This document shows positions 16,841-30,340 of a DNA stretch of 64,000 bases, piece by piece. The stretch's first letter is position 1; every line of letters begins with the position of its first letter. Origin of the DNA: Actinernus sp. WN-2022 (Eukaryota > Cnidaria > Anthozoa > Actiniaria > Actinernidae); assembly GCA_030867875.1 (NCBI GenBank), contig JAOWCC010000763.1, forward strand, positions 1 to 64,000, in the 5' to 3' direction. The notes under the pieces are model-generated. The model did not search any database, was not told where the DNA came from, and saw nothing but the letters and a program-made list of their open reading frames with translations. A program made the position numbers and the translations under genes.

Positions 16841-17024
16841 CTTGTGTACCTTACAATCTTCAAAGTGGCGTCATTTCTCGAGCTTTTGATGGATTTCGAT
16901 GTACTACACGTCAAAACAACGGTCTCTTCCAGTACTTTAAGACTAGCGTGCCAGTTTTGCCGTATTTGGAGTAGAAAACCCGAAAATGTGGTTTTTGTAA
17001 GCTAACCTGAATCTCTCAAAGTTA
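16841..17024 (+). repeat. Satellite module A, second-position type (184 bp exemplar)
   Basis: Same length and nearly the same sequence as the preceding module but with GTGGCGTCAT. This version appears only when two or three A modules stand in a row, in the later positions. Such position-specific variants are the mark of a true higher-order repeat and not of random monomer order. Confidence 0.9.
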
Positions 17025-17416
17025 CTTGTGTACCCTAAAATCTTCAAAGTGGCGCCATTTCTCGAGCTTTTGATGGATTTCGATGCACTATACGGCAATA
17101 CAACGTTCTCTTAATGTAGATTGCGTTTAGTGGATGGAAGTTTCCTGTATTTTGAGTAACAATACCAGAAAATGGCCTTTTTCTAACCTAAGCATAACCT
17201 CTAGGTCTCAAATAAAGAAATTATGGGATGGATCTAAGTCAAGTCAATTATGGGATAGAAAGGCCAGAAAAGTCTTCAACTGTCATTTGCCCTTTCAAGA
17301 AAACGGCAAAAACACGAGTTACTGGCTTTTAAAGCTTAAAGGCACACAAGATCTAGCATGTTTTCACAAAAGGGGGTGTTAGGTTCAAAGGCTCCTTTTG
17401 TGAAAACATGCTAGAT
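17025..17416 (+). repeat. Satellite module B with hairpin (392 bp exemplar)
   Basis: The first ~184 bases are a diverged A module (CTTGTGTACCCTAAAATC at the start, GTGGCGCCAT, later a TTTTGAGTAACAATACCAG block where A has TTTGGAGTAGAAAACCCG). About 142 extra bases without an A counterpart follow, containing two copies of AATTATGGGAT (as AAATTATGGGATGG and CAATTATGGGATAG). The module closes with the 66-bp hairpin at 17351-17416. An 82-codon frame starting MEVSCILSNN (17134) is present in every copy, but it has no recognised domain and its constancy follows from array homogenisation. Confidence 0.95.
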
Positions 17417-17784
17417 CTTGTGTACCTTACAATCTTCAAAGTGGTGTCATTTCTCGAGCTTTTGATGGATTTCGATGTACTACACGTCAAAACAACGGTC
17501 TCTTCCAGTACTTTAAGACTAGCGTGCCAGTTTTGCCGTATTTGGAGTAGAAAACCCGAAAATGTGGTTTTTGTAAGCTAACCTGAATCTCTCAAAGTTA
17601 CTTGTGTACCTTACAATCTTCAAAGTGGCGTCATTTCTCGAGCTTTTGATGGATTTCGATGTACTACACGTCAAAACAACGGTCTCTTCCAGTACTTTAA
17701 GACTAGCGTGCCAGTTTTGCCGTATTTGGAGTAGAAAACCCGAAAATGTGGTTTTTGTAAGCTAACCTGAATCTCTCAAAGTTA

Positions 17785-20700
17785 CTTGTGTACCCTAAAA
17801 TCTTCAAAGTGGCGCCATTTCTCGAGCTTTTGATGGATTTCGATGCACTATACGGCAATACAACGTTCTCTTAATGTAGATTGCGTTTAGTGGATGGAAG
17901 TTTCCTGTATTTTGAGTAACAATACCAGAAAATGGCCTTTTTCTAACCTAAGCATAACCTCTAGGTCTCAAATAAAGAAATTATGGGATGGATCTAAGTC
18001 AAGTCAATTATGGGATAGAAAGGCCAGAAAAGTCTTCAACTGTCATTTGCCCTTTCAAGAAAACGGCAAAAACACGAGTTACTGGCTTTTAAAGCTTAAA
18101 GGCACACAAGATCTAGCATGTTTTCACAAAAGGGGGTGTTAGGTTCAAAGGCTCCTTTTGTGAAAACATGCTAGATCTTGTGTACCTTACAATCTTCAAA
18201 GTGGTGTCATTTCTCGAGCTTTTGATGGATTTCGATGTACTACACGTCAAAACAACGGTCTCTTCCAGTACTTTAAGACTAGCGTGCCAGTTTTGCCGTA
18301 TTTGGAGTAGAAAACCCGAAAATGTGGTTTTTGTAAGCTAACCTGAATCTCTCAAAGTTACTTGTGTACCTTACAATCTTCAAAGTGGCGTCATTTCTCG
18401 AGCTTTTGATGGATTTCGATGTACTACACGTCAAAACAACGGTCTCTTCCAGTACTTTAAGACTAGCGTGCCAGTTTTGCCGTATTTGGAGTAGAAAACC
18501 CGAAAATGTGGTTTTTGTAAGCTAACCTGAATCTCTCAAAGTTACTTGTGTACCCTAAAATCTTCAAAGTGGCGCCATTTCTCGAGCTTTTGATGGATTT
18601 CGATGCACTATACGGCAATACAACGTTCTCTTAATGTAGATTGCGTTTAGTGGATGGAAGTTTCCTGTATTTTGAGTAACAATACCAGAAAATGGCCTTT
18701 TTCTAACCTAAGCATAACCTCTAGGTCTCAAATAAAGAAATTATGGGATGGATCTAAGTCAAGTCAATTATGGGATAGAAAGGCCAGAAAAGTCTTCAAC
18801 TGTCATTTGCCCTTTCAAGAAAACGGCAAAAACACGAGTTACTGGCTTTTAAAGCTTAAAGGCACACAAGATCTAGCATGTTTTCACAAAAGGGGGTGTT
18901 AGGTTCAAAGGCTCCTTTTGTGAAAACATGCTAGATCTTGTGTACCTTACAATCTTCAAAGTGGTGTCATTTCTCGAGCTTTTGATGGATTTCGATGTAC
19001 TACACGTCAAAACAACGGTCTCTTCCAGTACTTTAAGACTAGCGTGCCAGTTTTGCCGTATTTGGAGTAGAAAACCCGAAAATGTGGTTTTTGTAAGCTA
19101 ACCTGAATCTCTCAAAGTTACTTGTGTACCCTAAAATCTTCAAAGTGGCGCCATTTCTCGAGCTTTTGATGGATTTCGATGCACTATACGGCAATACAAC
19201 GTTCTCTTAATGTAGATTGCGTTTAGTGGATGGAAGTTTCCTGTATTTTGAGTAACAATACCAGAAAATGGCCTTTTTCTAACCTAAGCATAACCTCTAG
19301 GTCTCAAATAAAGAAATTATGGGATGGATCTAAGTCAAGTCAATTATGGGATAGAAAGGCCAGAAAAGTCTTCAACTGTCATTTGCCCTTTCAAGAAAAC
19401 GGCAAAAACACGAGTTACTGGCTTTTAAAGCTTAAAGGCACACAAGAATTCTTGTGTACCTTACAATCTTCAAAGTGGTGTCATTTCTCGAGCTTTTGAT
19501 GGATTTCGATGTACTACACGTCAAAACAACGGTCTCTTCCAGTACTTTAAGACTAGCGTGCCAGTTTTGCCGTATTTGGAGTAGAAAACCCGAAAATGTG
19601 GTTTTTGTAAGCTAACCTGAATCTCTCAAAGTTACTTGTGTACCCTAAAATCTTCAAAGTGGCGCCATTTCTCGAGCTTTTGATGGATTTCGATGCACTA
19701 TACGGCAATACAACGTTCTCTTAATGTAGATTGCGTTTAGTGGATGGAAGTTTCCTGTATTTTGAGTAACAATACCAGAAAATGGCCTTTTTCTAACCTA
19801 AGCATAACCTCTAGGTCTCAAATAAAGAAATTATGGGATGGATCTAAGTCAAGTCAATTATGGGATAGAAAGGCCAGAAAAGTCTTCAACTGTCATTTGC
19901 CCTTTCAAGAAAACGGCAAAAACACGAGTTACTGGCTTTTAAAGCTTAAAGGCACACAAGAATTCTTGTGTACCTTACAATCTTCAAAGTGGTGTCATTT
20001 CTCGAGCTTTTGATGGATTTCGATGTACTACACGTCAAAACAACGGGCTCTTCCAGTACTTTAAGACTAGCGTGCCAGTTTTGCCGTATTTGGAGTAGAA
20101 AACCCGAAAATGTGGTTTTTGTAAGCTAACCTGAATCTCTCAAAGTTACTTGTGTACCTTACAATCTTCAAAGTGGCGTCATTTCTCGAGCTTTTGATGG
20201 ATTTCGATGTACTACACGTCAAAACAACGGTCTCTTCCAGTACTTTAAGACTAGCGTGCCAGTTTTGCCGTATTTGGAGTAGAAAACCCGAAAATGTGGT
20301 TTTTGTAAGCTAACCTGAATCTCTCAAAGTTACTTGTGTACCCTAAAATCTTCAAAGTGGCGCCATTTCTCGAGCTTTTGATGGATTTCGATGCACTATA
20401 CGGCAATACAACGTTCTCTTAATGTAGATTGCGTTTAGTGGATGGAAGTTTCCTGTATTTTGAGTAACAATACCAGAAAATGGCCTTTTTCTAACCTAAG
20501 CATAACCTCTAGGTCTCAAATAAAGAAATTATGGGATGGATCTAAGTCAAGTCAATTATGGGATAGAAAGGCCAGAAAAGTCTTCAACTGTCATTTGCCC
20601 TTTCAAGAAAACGGCAAAAACACGAGTTACTGGCTTTTAAAGCTTAAAGGCACACAAGATCTAGCATGTTTTCACAAAAGGGGGTGTTAGGTTCAAAGGC

Positions 20701-23700
20701 TCCTTTTGTGAAAACATGCTAGATCTTGTGTACCTTACAATCTTCAAAGTGGTGTCATTTCTCGAGCTTTTGATGGATTTCGATGTACTACACGTCAAAA
20801 CAACGGTCTCTTCCAGTACTTTAAGACTAGCGTGCCAGTTTTGCCGTATTTGGAGTAGAAAACCCGAAAATGTGGTTTTTGTAAGCTAACCTGAATCTCT
20901 CAAAGTTACTTGTGTACCTTACAATCTTCAAAGTGGCGTCATTTCTCGAGCTTTTGATGGATTTCGATGTACTACACGTCAAAACAACGGTCTCTTCCAG
21001 TACTTTAAGACTAGCGTGCCAGTTTTGCCGTATTTGGAGTAGAAAACCCGAAAATGTGGTTTTTGTAAGCTAACCTGAATCTCTCAAAGTTACTTGTGTA
21101 CCCTAAAATCTTCAAAGTGGCGCCATTTCTCGAGCTTTTGATGGATTTCGATGCACTATACGGCAATACAACGTTCTCTTAATGTAGATTGCGTTTAGTG
21201 GATGGAAGTTTCCTGTATTTTGAGTAACAATACCAGAAAATGGCCTTTTTCTAACCTAAGCATAACCTCTAGGTCTCAAATAAAGAAATTATGGGATGGA
21301 TCTAAGTCAAGTCAATTATGGGATAGAAAGGCCAGAAAAGTCTTCAACTGTCATTTGCCCTTTCAAGAAAACGGCAAAAACACGAGTTACTGGCTTTTAA
21401 AGCTTAAAGGCACACAAGATCTAGCATGTTTTCACAAAAGGGGGTGTTAGGTTCAAAGGCTCCTTTTGTGAAAACATGCTAGATCTTGTGTACCTTACAA
21501 TCTTCAAAGTGGTGTCATTTCTCGAGCTTTTGATGGATTTCGATGTACTACACGTCAAAACAACGGTCTCTTCCAGTACTTTAAGACTAGCGTGCCAGTT
21601 TTGCCGTATTTGGAGTAGAAAACCCGAAAATGTGGTTTTTGTAAGCTAACCTGAATCTCTCAAAGTTACTTGTGTACCCTAAAATCTTCAAAGTGGCGCC
21701 ATTTCTCGAGCTTTTGATGGATTTCGATGCACTATACGGCAATACAACGTTCTCTTAATGTAGATTGCGTTTAGTGGATGGAAGTTTCCTGTATTTTGAG
21801 TAACAATACCAGAAAATGGCCTTTTTCTAACCTAAGCATAACCTCTAGGTCTCAAATAAAGAAATTATGGGATGGATCTAAGTCAAGTCAATTATGGGAT
21901 AGAAAGGCCAGAAAAGTCTTCAACTGTCATTTGCCCTTTCAAGAAAACGGCAAAAACACGAGTTACTGGCTTTTAAAGCTTAAAGGCACACAAGAATTCT
22001 TGTGTACCTTACAATCTTCAAAGTGGTGTCATTTCTCGAGCTTTTGATGGATTTCGATGTACTACACGTCAAAACAACGGTCTCTTCCAGTACTTTAAGA
22101 CTAGCGTGCCAGTTTTGCCGTATTTGGAGTAGAAAACCCGAAAATGTGGTTTTTGTAAGCTAACCTGAATCTCTCAAAGTTACTTGTGTACCCTAAAATC
22201 TTCAAAGTGGCGCCATTTCTCGAGCTTTTGATGGATTTCGATGCACTATACGGCAATACAACGTTCTCTTAATGTAGATTGCGTTTAGTGGATGGAAGTT
22301 TCCTGTATTTTGAGTAACAATACCAGAAAATGGCCTTTTTCTAACCTAAGCATAACCTCTAGGTCTCAAATAAAGAAATTATGGGATGGATCTAAGTCAA
22401 GTCAATTATGGGATAGAAAGGCCAGAAAAGTCTTCAACTGTCATTTGCCCTTTCAAGAAAACGGCAAAAACACGAGTTACTGGCTTTTAAAGCTTAAAGG
22501 CACACAAGATCTAGCATGTTTTCACAAAAGGGGGTGTTAGGTTCAAAGGCTCCTTTTGTGAAAACATGCTAGATCTTGTGTACCTTACAATCTTCAAAGT
22601 GGTGTCATTTCTCGAGCTTTTGATGGATTTCGATGTACTACACGTCAAAACAACGGTCTCTTCCAGTACTTTAAGACTAGCGTGCCAGTTTTGCCGTATT
22701 TGGAGTAGAAAACCCGAAAATGTGGTTTTTGTAAGCTAACCTGAATCTCTCAAAGTTACTTGTGTACCCTAAAATCTTCAAAGTGGCGCCATTTCTCGAG
22801 CTTTTGATGGATTTCGATGCACTATACGGCAATACAACGTTCTCTTAATGTAGATTGCGTTTAGTGGATGGAAGTTTCCTGTATTTTGAGTAACAATACC
22901 AGAAAATGGCCTTTTTCTAACCTAAGCATAACCTCTAGGTCTCAAATAAAGAAATTATGGGATGGATCTAAGTCAAGTCAATTATGGGATAGAAAGGCCA
23001 GAAAAGTCTTCAACTGTCATTTGCCCTTTCAAGAAAACGGCAAAAACACGAGTTACTGGCTTTTAAAGCTTAAAGGCACACAAGAATTCTTGTGTACCTT
23101 ACAATCTTCAAAGTGGTGTCATTTCTCGAGCTTTTGATGGATTTCGATGTACTACACGTCAAAACAACGGTCTCTTCCAGTACTTTAAGACTAGCGTGCC
23201 AGTTTTGCCGTATTTGGAGTAGAAAACCCGAAAATGTGGTTTTTGTAAGCTAACCTGAATCTCTCAAAGTTACTTGTGTACCCTAAAATCTTCAAAGTGG
23301 CGCCATTTCTCGAGCTTTTGATGGATTTCGATGCACTATACGGCAATACAACGTTCTCTTAATGTAGATTGCGTTTAGTGGATGGAAGTTTCCTGTATTT
23401 TGAGTAACAATACCAGAAAATGGCCTTTTTCTAACCTAAGCATAACCTCTAGGTCTCAAATAAAGAAATTATGGGATGGATCTAAGTCAAGTCAATTATG
23501 GGATAGAAAGGCCAGAAAAGTCTTCAACTGTCATTTGCCCTTTCAAGAAAACGGCAAAAACACGAGTTACTGGCTTTTAAAGCTTAAAGGCACACAAGAA
23601 TTCTTGTGTACCTTACAATCTTCAAAGTGGTGTCATTTCTCGAGCTTTTGATGGATTTCGATGTACTACACGTCAAAACAACGGGCTCTTCCAGTACTTT

Positions 23701-26700
23701 AAGACTAGCGTGCCAGTTTTGCCGTATTTGGAGTAGAAAACCCGAAAATGTGGTTTTTGTAAGCTAACCTGAATCTCTCAAAGTTACTTGTGTACCTTAC
23801 AATCTTCAAAGTGGCGTCATTTCTCGAGCTTTTGATGGATTTCGATGTACTACACGTCAAAACAACGGTCTCTTCCAGTACTTTAAGACTAGCGTGCCAG
23901 TTTTGCCGTATTTGGAGTAGAAAACCCGAAAATGTGGTTTTTGTAAGCTAACCTGAATCTCTCAAAGTTACTTGTGTACCTTACAATCTTCAAAGTGGCG
24001 TCATTTCTCGAGCTTTTGATGGATTTCGATGTACTACACGTCAAAACAACGGTCTCTTCCAGTACTTTAAGACTAGCGTGCCAGTTTTGCCGTATTTGGA
24101 GTAGAAAACCCGAAAATGTGGTTTTTGTAAGCTAACCTGAATCTCTCAAAGTTACTTGTGTACCCTAAAATCTTCAAAGTGGCGCCATTTCTCGAGCTTT
24201 TGATGGATTTCGATGCACTATACGGCAATACAACGTTCTCTTAATGTAGATTGCGTTTAGTGGATGGAAGTTTCCTGTATTTTGAGTAACAATACCAGAA
24301 AATGGCCTTTTTCTAACCTAAGCATAACCTCTAGGTCTCAAATAAAGAAATTATGGGATGGATCTAAGTCAAGTCAATTATGGGATAGAAAGGCCAGAAA
24401 AGTCTTCAACTGTCATTTGCCCTTTCAAGAAAACGGCAAAAACACGAGTTACTGGCTTTTAAAGCTTAAAGGCACACAAGATCTAGCATGTTTTCACAAA
24501 AGGGGGTGTTAGGTTCAAAGGCTCCTTTTGTGAAAACATGCTAGATCTTGTGTACCTTACAATCTTCAAAGTGGTGTCATTTCTCGAGCTTTTGATGGAT
24601 TTCGATGTACTACACGTCAAAACAACGGTCTCTTCCAGTACTTTAAGACTAGCGTGCCAGTTTTGCCGTATTTGGAGTAGAAAACCCGAAAATGTGGTTT
24701 TTGTAAGCTAACCTGAATCTCTCAAAGTTACTTGTGTACCTTACAATCTTCAAAGTGGCGTCATTTCTCGAGCTTTTGATGGATTTCGATGTACTACACG
24801 TCAAAACAACGGTCTCTTCCAGTACTTTAAGACTAGCGTGCCAGTTTTGCCGTATTTGGAGTAGAAAACCCGAAAATGTGGTTTTTGTAAGCTAACCTGA
24901 ATCTCTCAAAGTTACTTGTGTACCCTAAAATCTTCAAAGTGGCGCCATTTCTCGAGCTTTTGATGGATTTCGATGCACTATACGGCAATACAACGTTCTC
25001 TTAATGTAGATTGCGTTTAGTGGATGGAAGTTTCCTGTATTTTGAGTAACAATACCAGAAAATGGCCTTTTTCTAACCTAAGCATAACCTCTAGGTCTCA
25101 AATAAAGAAATTATGGGATGGATCTAAGTCAAGTCAATTATGGGATAGAAAGGCCAGAAAAGTCTTCAACTGTCATTTGCCCTTTCAAGAAAACGGCAAA
25201 AACACGAGTTACTGGCTTTTAAAGCTTAAAGGCACACAAGATCTAGCATGTTTTCACAAAAGGGGGTGTTAGGTTCAAAGGCTCCTTTTGTGAAAACATG
25301 CTAGATCTTGTGTACCTTACAATCTTCAAAGTGGTGTCATTTCTCGAGCTTTTGATGGATTTCGATGTACTACACGTCAAAACAACGGTCTCTTCCAGTA
25401 CTTTAAGACTAGCGTGCCAGTTTTGCCGTATTTGGAGTAGAAAACCCGAAAATGTGGTTTTTGTAAGCTAACCTGAATCTCTCAAAGTTACTTGTGTACC
25501 CTAAAATCTTCAAAGTGGCGCCATTTCTCGAGCTTTTGATGGATTTCGATGCACTATACGGCAATACAACGTTCTCTTAATGTAGATTGCGTTTAGTGGA
25601 TGGAAGTTTCCTGTATTTTGAGTAACAATACCAGAAAATGGCCTTTTTCTAACCTAAGCATAACCTCTAGGTCTCAAATAAAGAAATTATGGGATGGATC
25701 TAAGTCAAGTCAATTATGGGATAGAAAGGCCAGAAAAGTCTTCAACTGTCATTTGCCCTTTCAAGAAAACGGCAAAAACACGAGTTACTGGCTTTTAAAG
25801 CTTAAAGGCACACAAGAATTCTTGTGTACCTTACAATCTTCAAAGTGGTGTCATTTCTCGAGCTTTTGATGGATTTCGATGTACTACACGTCAAAACAAC
25901 GGTCTCTTCCAGTACTTTAAGACTAGCGTGCCAGTTTTGCCGTATTTGGAGTAGAAAACCCGAAAATGTGGTTTTTGTAAGCTAACCTGAATCTCTCAAA
26001 GTTACTTGTGTACCCTAAAATCTTCAAAGTGGCGCCATTTCTCGAGCTTTTGATGGATTTCGATGCACTATACGGCAATACAACGTTCTCTTAATGTAGA
26101 TTGCGTTTAGTGGATGGAAGTTTCCTGTATTTTGAGTAACAATACCAGAAAATGGCCTTTTTCTAACCTAAGCATAACCTCTAGGTCTCAAATAAAGAAA
26201 TTATGGGATGGATCTAAGTCAAGTCAATTATGGGATAGAAAGGCCAGAAAAGTCTTCAACTGTCATTTGCCCTTTCAAGAAAACGGCAAAAACACGAGTT
26301 ACTGGCTTTTAAAGCTTAAAGGCACACAAGAATTCTTGTGTACCTTACAATCTTCAAAGTGGTGTCATTTCTCGAGCTTTTGATGGATTTCGATGTACTA
26401 CACGTCAAAACAACGGGCTCTTCCAGTACTTTAAGACTAGCGTGCCAGTTTTGCCGTATTTGGAGTAGAAAACCCGAAAATGTGGTTTTTGTAAGCTAAC
26501 CTGAATCTCTCAAAGTTACTTGTGTACCTTACAATCTTCAAAGTGGCGTCATTTCTCGAGCTTTTGATGGATTTCGATGTACTACACGTCAAAACAACGG
26601 TCTCTTCCAGTACTTTAAGACTAGCGTGCCAGTTTTGCCGTATTTGGAGTAGAAAACCCGAAAATGTGGTTTTTGTAAGCTAACCTGAATCTCTCAAAGT

Positions 26701-29700
26701 TACTTGTGTACCCTAAAATCTTCAAAGTGGCGCCATTTCTCGAGCTTTTGATGGATTTCGATGCACTATACGGCAATACAACGTTCTCTTAATGTAGATT
26801 GCGTTTAGTGGATGGAAGTTTCCTGTATTTTGAGTAACAATACCAGAAAATGGCCTTTTTCTAACCTAAGCATAACCTCTAGGTCTCAAATAAAGAAATT
26901 ATGGGATGGATCTAAGTCAAGTCAATTATGGGATAGAAAGGCCAGAAAAGTCTTCAACTGTCATTTGCCCTTTCAAGAAAACGGCAAAAACACGAGTTAC
27001 TGGCTTTTAAAGCTTAAAGGCACACAAGATCTAGCATGTTTTCACAAAAGGGGGTGTTAGGTTCAAAGGCTCCTTTTGTGAAAACATGCTAGATCTTGTG
27101 TACCTTACAATCTTCAAAGTGGTGTCATTTCTCGAGCTTTTGATGGATTTCGATGTACTACACGTCAAAACAACGGTCTCTTCCAGTACTTTAAGACTAG
27201 CGTGCCAGTTTTGCCGTATTTGGAGTAGAAAACCCGAAAATGTGGTTTTTGTAAGCTAACCTGAATCTCTCAAAGTTACTTGTGTACCTTACAATCTTCA
27301 AAGTGGCGTCATTTCTCGAGCTTTTGATGGATTTCGATGTACTACACGTCAAAACAACGGTCTCTTCCAGTACTTTAAGACTAGCGTGCCAGTTTTGCCG
27401 TATTTGGAGTAGAAAACCCGAAAATGTGGTTTTTGTAAGCTAACCTGAATCTCTCAAAGTTACTTGTGTACCCTAAAATCTTCAAAGTGGCGCCATTTCT
27501 CGAGCTTTTGATGGATTTCGATGCACTATACGGCAATACAACGTTCTCTTAATGTAGATTGCGTTTAGTGGATGGAAGTTTCCTGTATTTTGAGTAACAA
27601 TACCAGAAAATGGCCTTTTTCTAACCTAAGCATAACCTCTAGGTCTCAAATAAAGAAATTATGGGATGGATCTAAGTCAAGTCAATTATGGGATAGAAAG
27701 GCCAGAAAAGTCTTCAACTGTCATTTGCCCTTTCAAGAAAACGGCAAAAACACGAGTTACTGGCTTTTAAAGCTTAAAGGCACACAAGATCTAGCATGTT
27801 TTCACAAAAGGGGGTGTTAGGTTCAAAGGCTCCTTTTGTGAAAACATGCTAGATCTTGTGTACCTTACAATCTTCAAAGTGGTGTCATTTCTCGAGCTTT
27901 TGATGGATTTCGATGTACTACACGTCAAAACAACGGTCTCTTCCAGTACTTTAAGACTAGCGTGCCAGTTTTGCCGTATTTGGAGTAGAAAACCCGAAAA
28001 TGTGGTTTTTGTAAGCTAACCTGAATCTCTCAAAGTTACTTGTGTACCCTAAAATCTTCAAAGTGGCGCCATTTCTCGAGCTTTTGATGGATTTCGATGC
28101 ACTATACGGCAATACAACGTTCTCTTAATGTAGATTGCGTTTAGTGGATGGAAGTTTCCTGTATTTTGAGTAACAATACCAGAAAATGGCCTTTTTCTAA
28201 CCTAAGCATAACCTCTAGGTCTCAAATAAAGAAATTATGGGATGGATCTAAGTCAAGTCAATTATGGGATAGAAAGGCCAGAAAAGTCTTCAACTGTCAT
28301 TTGCCCTTTCAAGAAAACGGCAAAAACACGAGTTACTGGCTTTTAAAGCTTAAAGGCACACAAGAATTCTTGTGTACCTTACAATCTTCAAAGTGGTGTC
28401 ATTTCTCGAGCTTTTGATGGATTTCGATGTACTACACGTCAAAACAACGGTCTCTTCCAGTACTTTAAGACTAGCGTGCCAGTTTTGCCGTATTTGGAGT
28501 AGAAAACCCGAAAATGTGGTTTTTGTAAGCTAACCTGAATCTCTCAAAGTTACTTGTGTACCCTAAAATCTTCAAAGTGGCGCCATTTCTCGAGCTTTTG
28601 ATGGATTTCGATGCACTATACGGCAATACAACGTTCTCTTAATGTAGATTGCGTTTAGTGGATGGAAGTTTCCTGTATTTTGAGTAACAATACCAGAAAA
28701 TGGCCTTTTTCTAACCTAAGCATAACCTCTAGGTCTCAAATAAAGAAATTATGGGATGGATCTAAGTCAAGTCAATTATGGGATAGAAAGGCCAGAAAAG
28801 TCTTCAACTGTCATTTGCCCTTTCAAGAAAACGGCAAAAACACGAGTTACTGGCTTTTAAAGCTTAAAGGCACACAAGATCTAGCATGTTTTCACAAAAG
28901 GGGGTGTTAGGTTCAAAGGCTCCTTTTGTGAAAACATGCTAGATCTTGTGTACCTTACAATCTTCAAAGTGGTGTCATTTCTCGAGCTTTTGATGGATTT
29001 CGATGTACTACACGTCAAAACAACGGTCTCTTCCAGTACTTTAAGACTAGCGTGCCAGTTTTGCCGTATTTGGAGTAGAAAACCCGAAAATGTGGTTTTT
29101 GTAAGCTAACCTGAATCTCTCAAAGTTACTTGTGTACCCTAAAATCTTCAAAGTGGCGCCATTTCTCGAGCTTTTGATGGATTTCGATGCACTATACGGC
29201 AATACAACGTTCTCTTAATGTAGATTGCGTTTAGTGGATGGAAGTTTCCTGTATTTTGAGTAACAATACCAGAAAATGGCCTTTTTCTAACCTAAGCATA
29301 ACCTCTAGGTCTCAAATAAAGAAATTATGGGATGGATCTAAGTCAAGTCAATTATGGGATAGAAAGGCCAGAAAAGTCTTCAACTGTCATTTGCCCTTTC
29401 AAGAAAACGGCAAAAACACGAGTTACTGGCTTTTAAAGCTTAAAGGCACACAAGAATTCTTGTGTACCTTACAATCTTCAAAGTGGTGTCATTTCTCGAG
29501 CTTTTGATGGATTTCGATGTACTACACGTCAAAACAACGGTCTCTTCCAGTACTTTAAGACTAGCGTGCCAGTTTTGCCGTATTTGGAGTAGAAAACCCG
29601 AAAATGTGGTTTTTGTAAGCTAACCTGAATCTCTCAAAGTTACTTGTGTACCCTAAAATCTTCAAAGTGGCGCCATTTCTCGAGCTTTTGATGGATTTCG

Positions 29701-30340
29701 ATGCACTATACGGCAATACAACGTTCTCTTAATGTAGATTGCGTTTAGTGGATGGAAGTTTCCTGTATTTTGAGTAACAATACCAGAAAATGGCCTTTTT
29801 CTAACCTAAGCATAACCTCTAGGTCTCAAATAAAGAAATTATGGGATGGATCTAAGTCAAGTCAATTATGGGATAGAAAGGCCAGAAAAGTCTTCAACTG
29901 TCATTTGCCCTTTCAAGAAAACGGCAAAAACACGAGTTACTGGCTTTTAAAGCTTAAAGGCACACAAGAATTCTTGTGTACCTTACAATCTTCAAAGTGG
30001 TGTCATTTCTCGAGCTTTTGATGGATTTCGATGTACTACACGTCAAAACAACGGGCTCTTCCAGTACTTTAAGACTAGCGTGCCAGTTTTGCCGTATTTG
30101 GAGTAGAAAACCCGAAAATGTGGTTTTTGTAAGCTAACCTGAATCTCTCAAAGTTACTTGTGTACCTTACAATCTTCAAAGTGGCGTCATTTCTCGAGCT
30201 TTTGATGGATTTCGATGTACTACACGTCAAAACAACGGTCTCTTCCAGTACTTTAAGACTAGCGTGCCAGTTTTGCCGTATTTGGAGTAGAAAACCCGAA
30301 AATGTGGTTTTTGTAAGCTAACCTGAATCTCTCAAAGTTA
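17785..30340 (+). repeat. Tandem pair of ~6.3-kb super-blocks inside the array
   Basis: The order of ten B types and A counts from 17785 to 24154 (6,370 bp) is repeated from 24155 to 30340 (6,186 bp), differing only by one A module at the end. The CGGGCTC marker variants fall at matching places (20045 and 26415; 23683 and 30053, both 6,370 apart). This is a second level of tandem duplication above the 514-760 bp units. Confidence 0.85.
19121..19450 (+). repeat. Satellite module B without hairpin (330 bp exemplar)
   Basis: Identical to the longer B module except that the 66-bp hairpin is replaced by AATT. The junction becomes the perfect 18-bp palindrome ACACAAGAATTCTTGTGT with an EcoRI site in its centre. 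There are 36 such copies in the window. The short open frame here runs 89 codons because it reads on into the next A module. Confidence 0.95.

Noticed and set aside
17134..17382. 82- or 89-codon open frame (MEVSCILSNN...) repeated in every B module
   Set aside because: It has no recognised domain, no promoter or splice context, and its end depends only on the hairpin state. Perfect conservation is explained by array homogenisation, so I do not call 77 genes.
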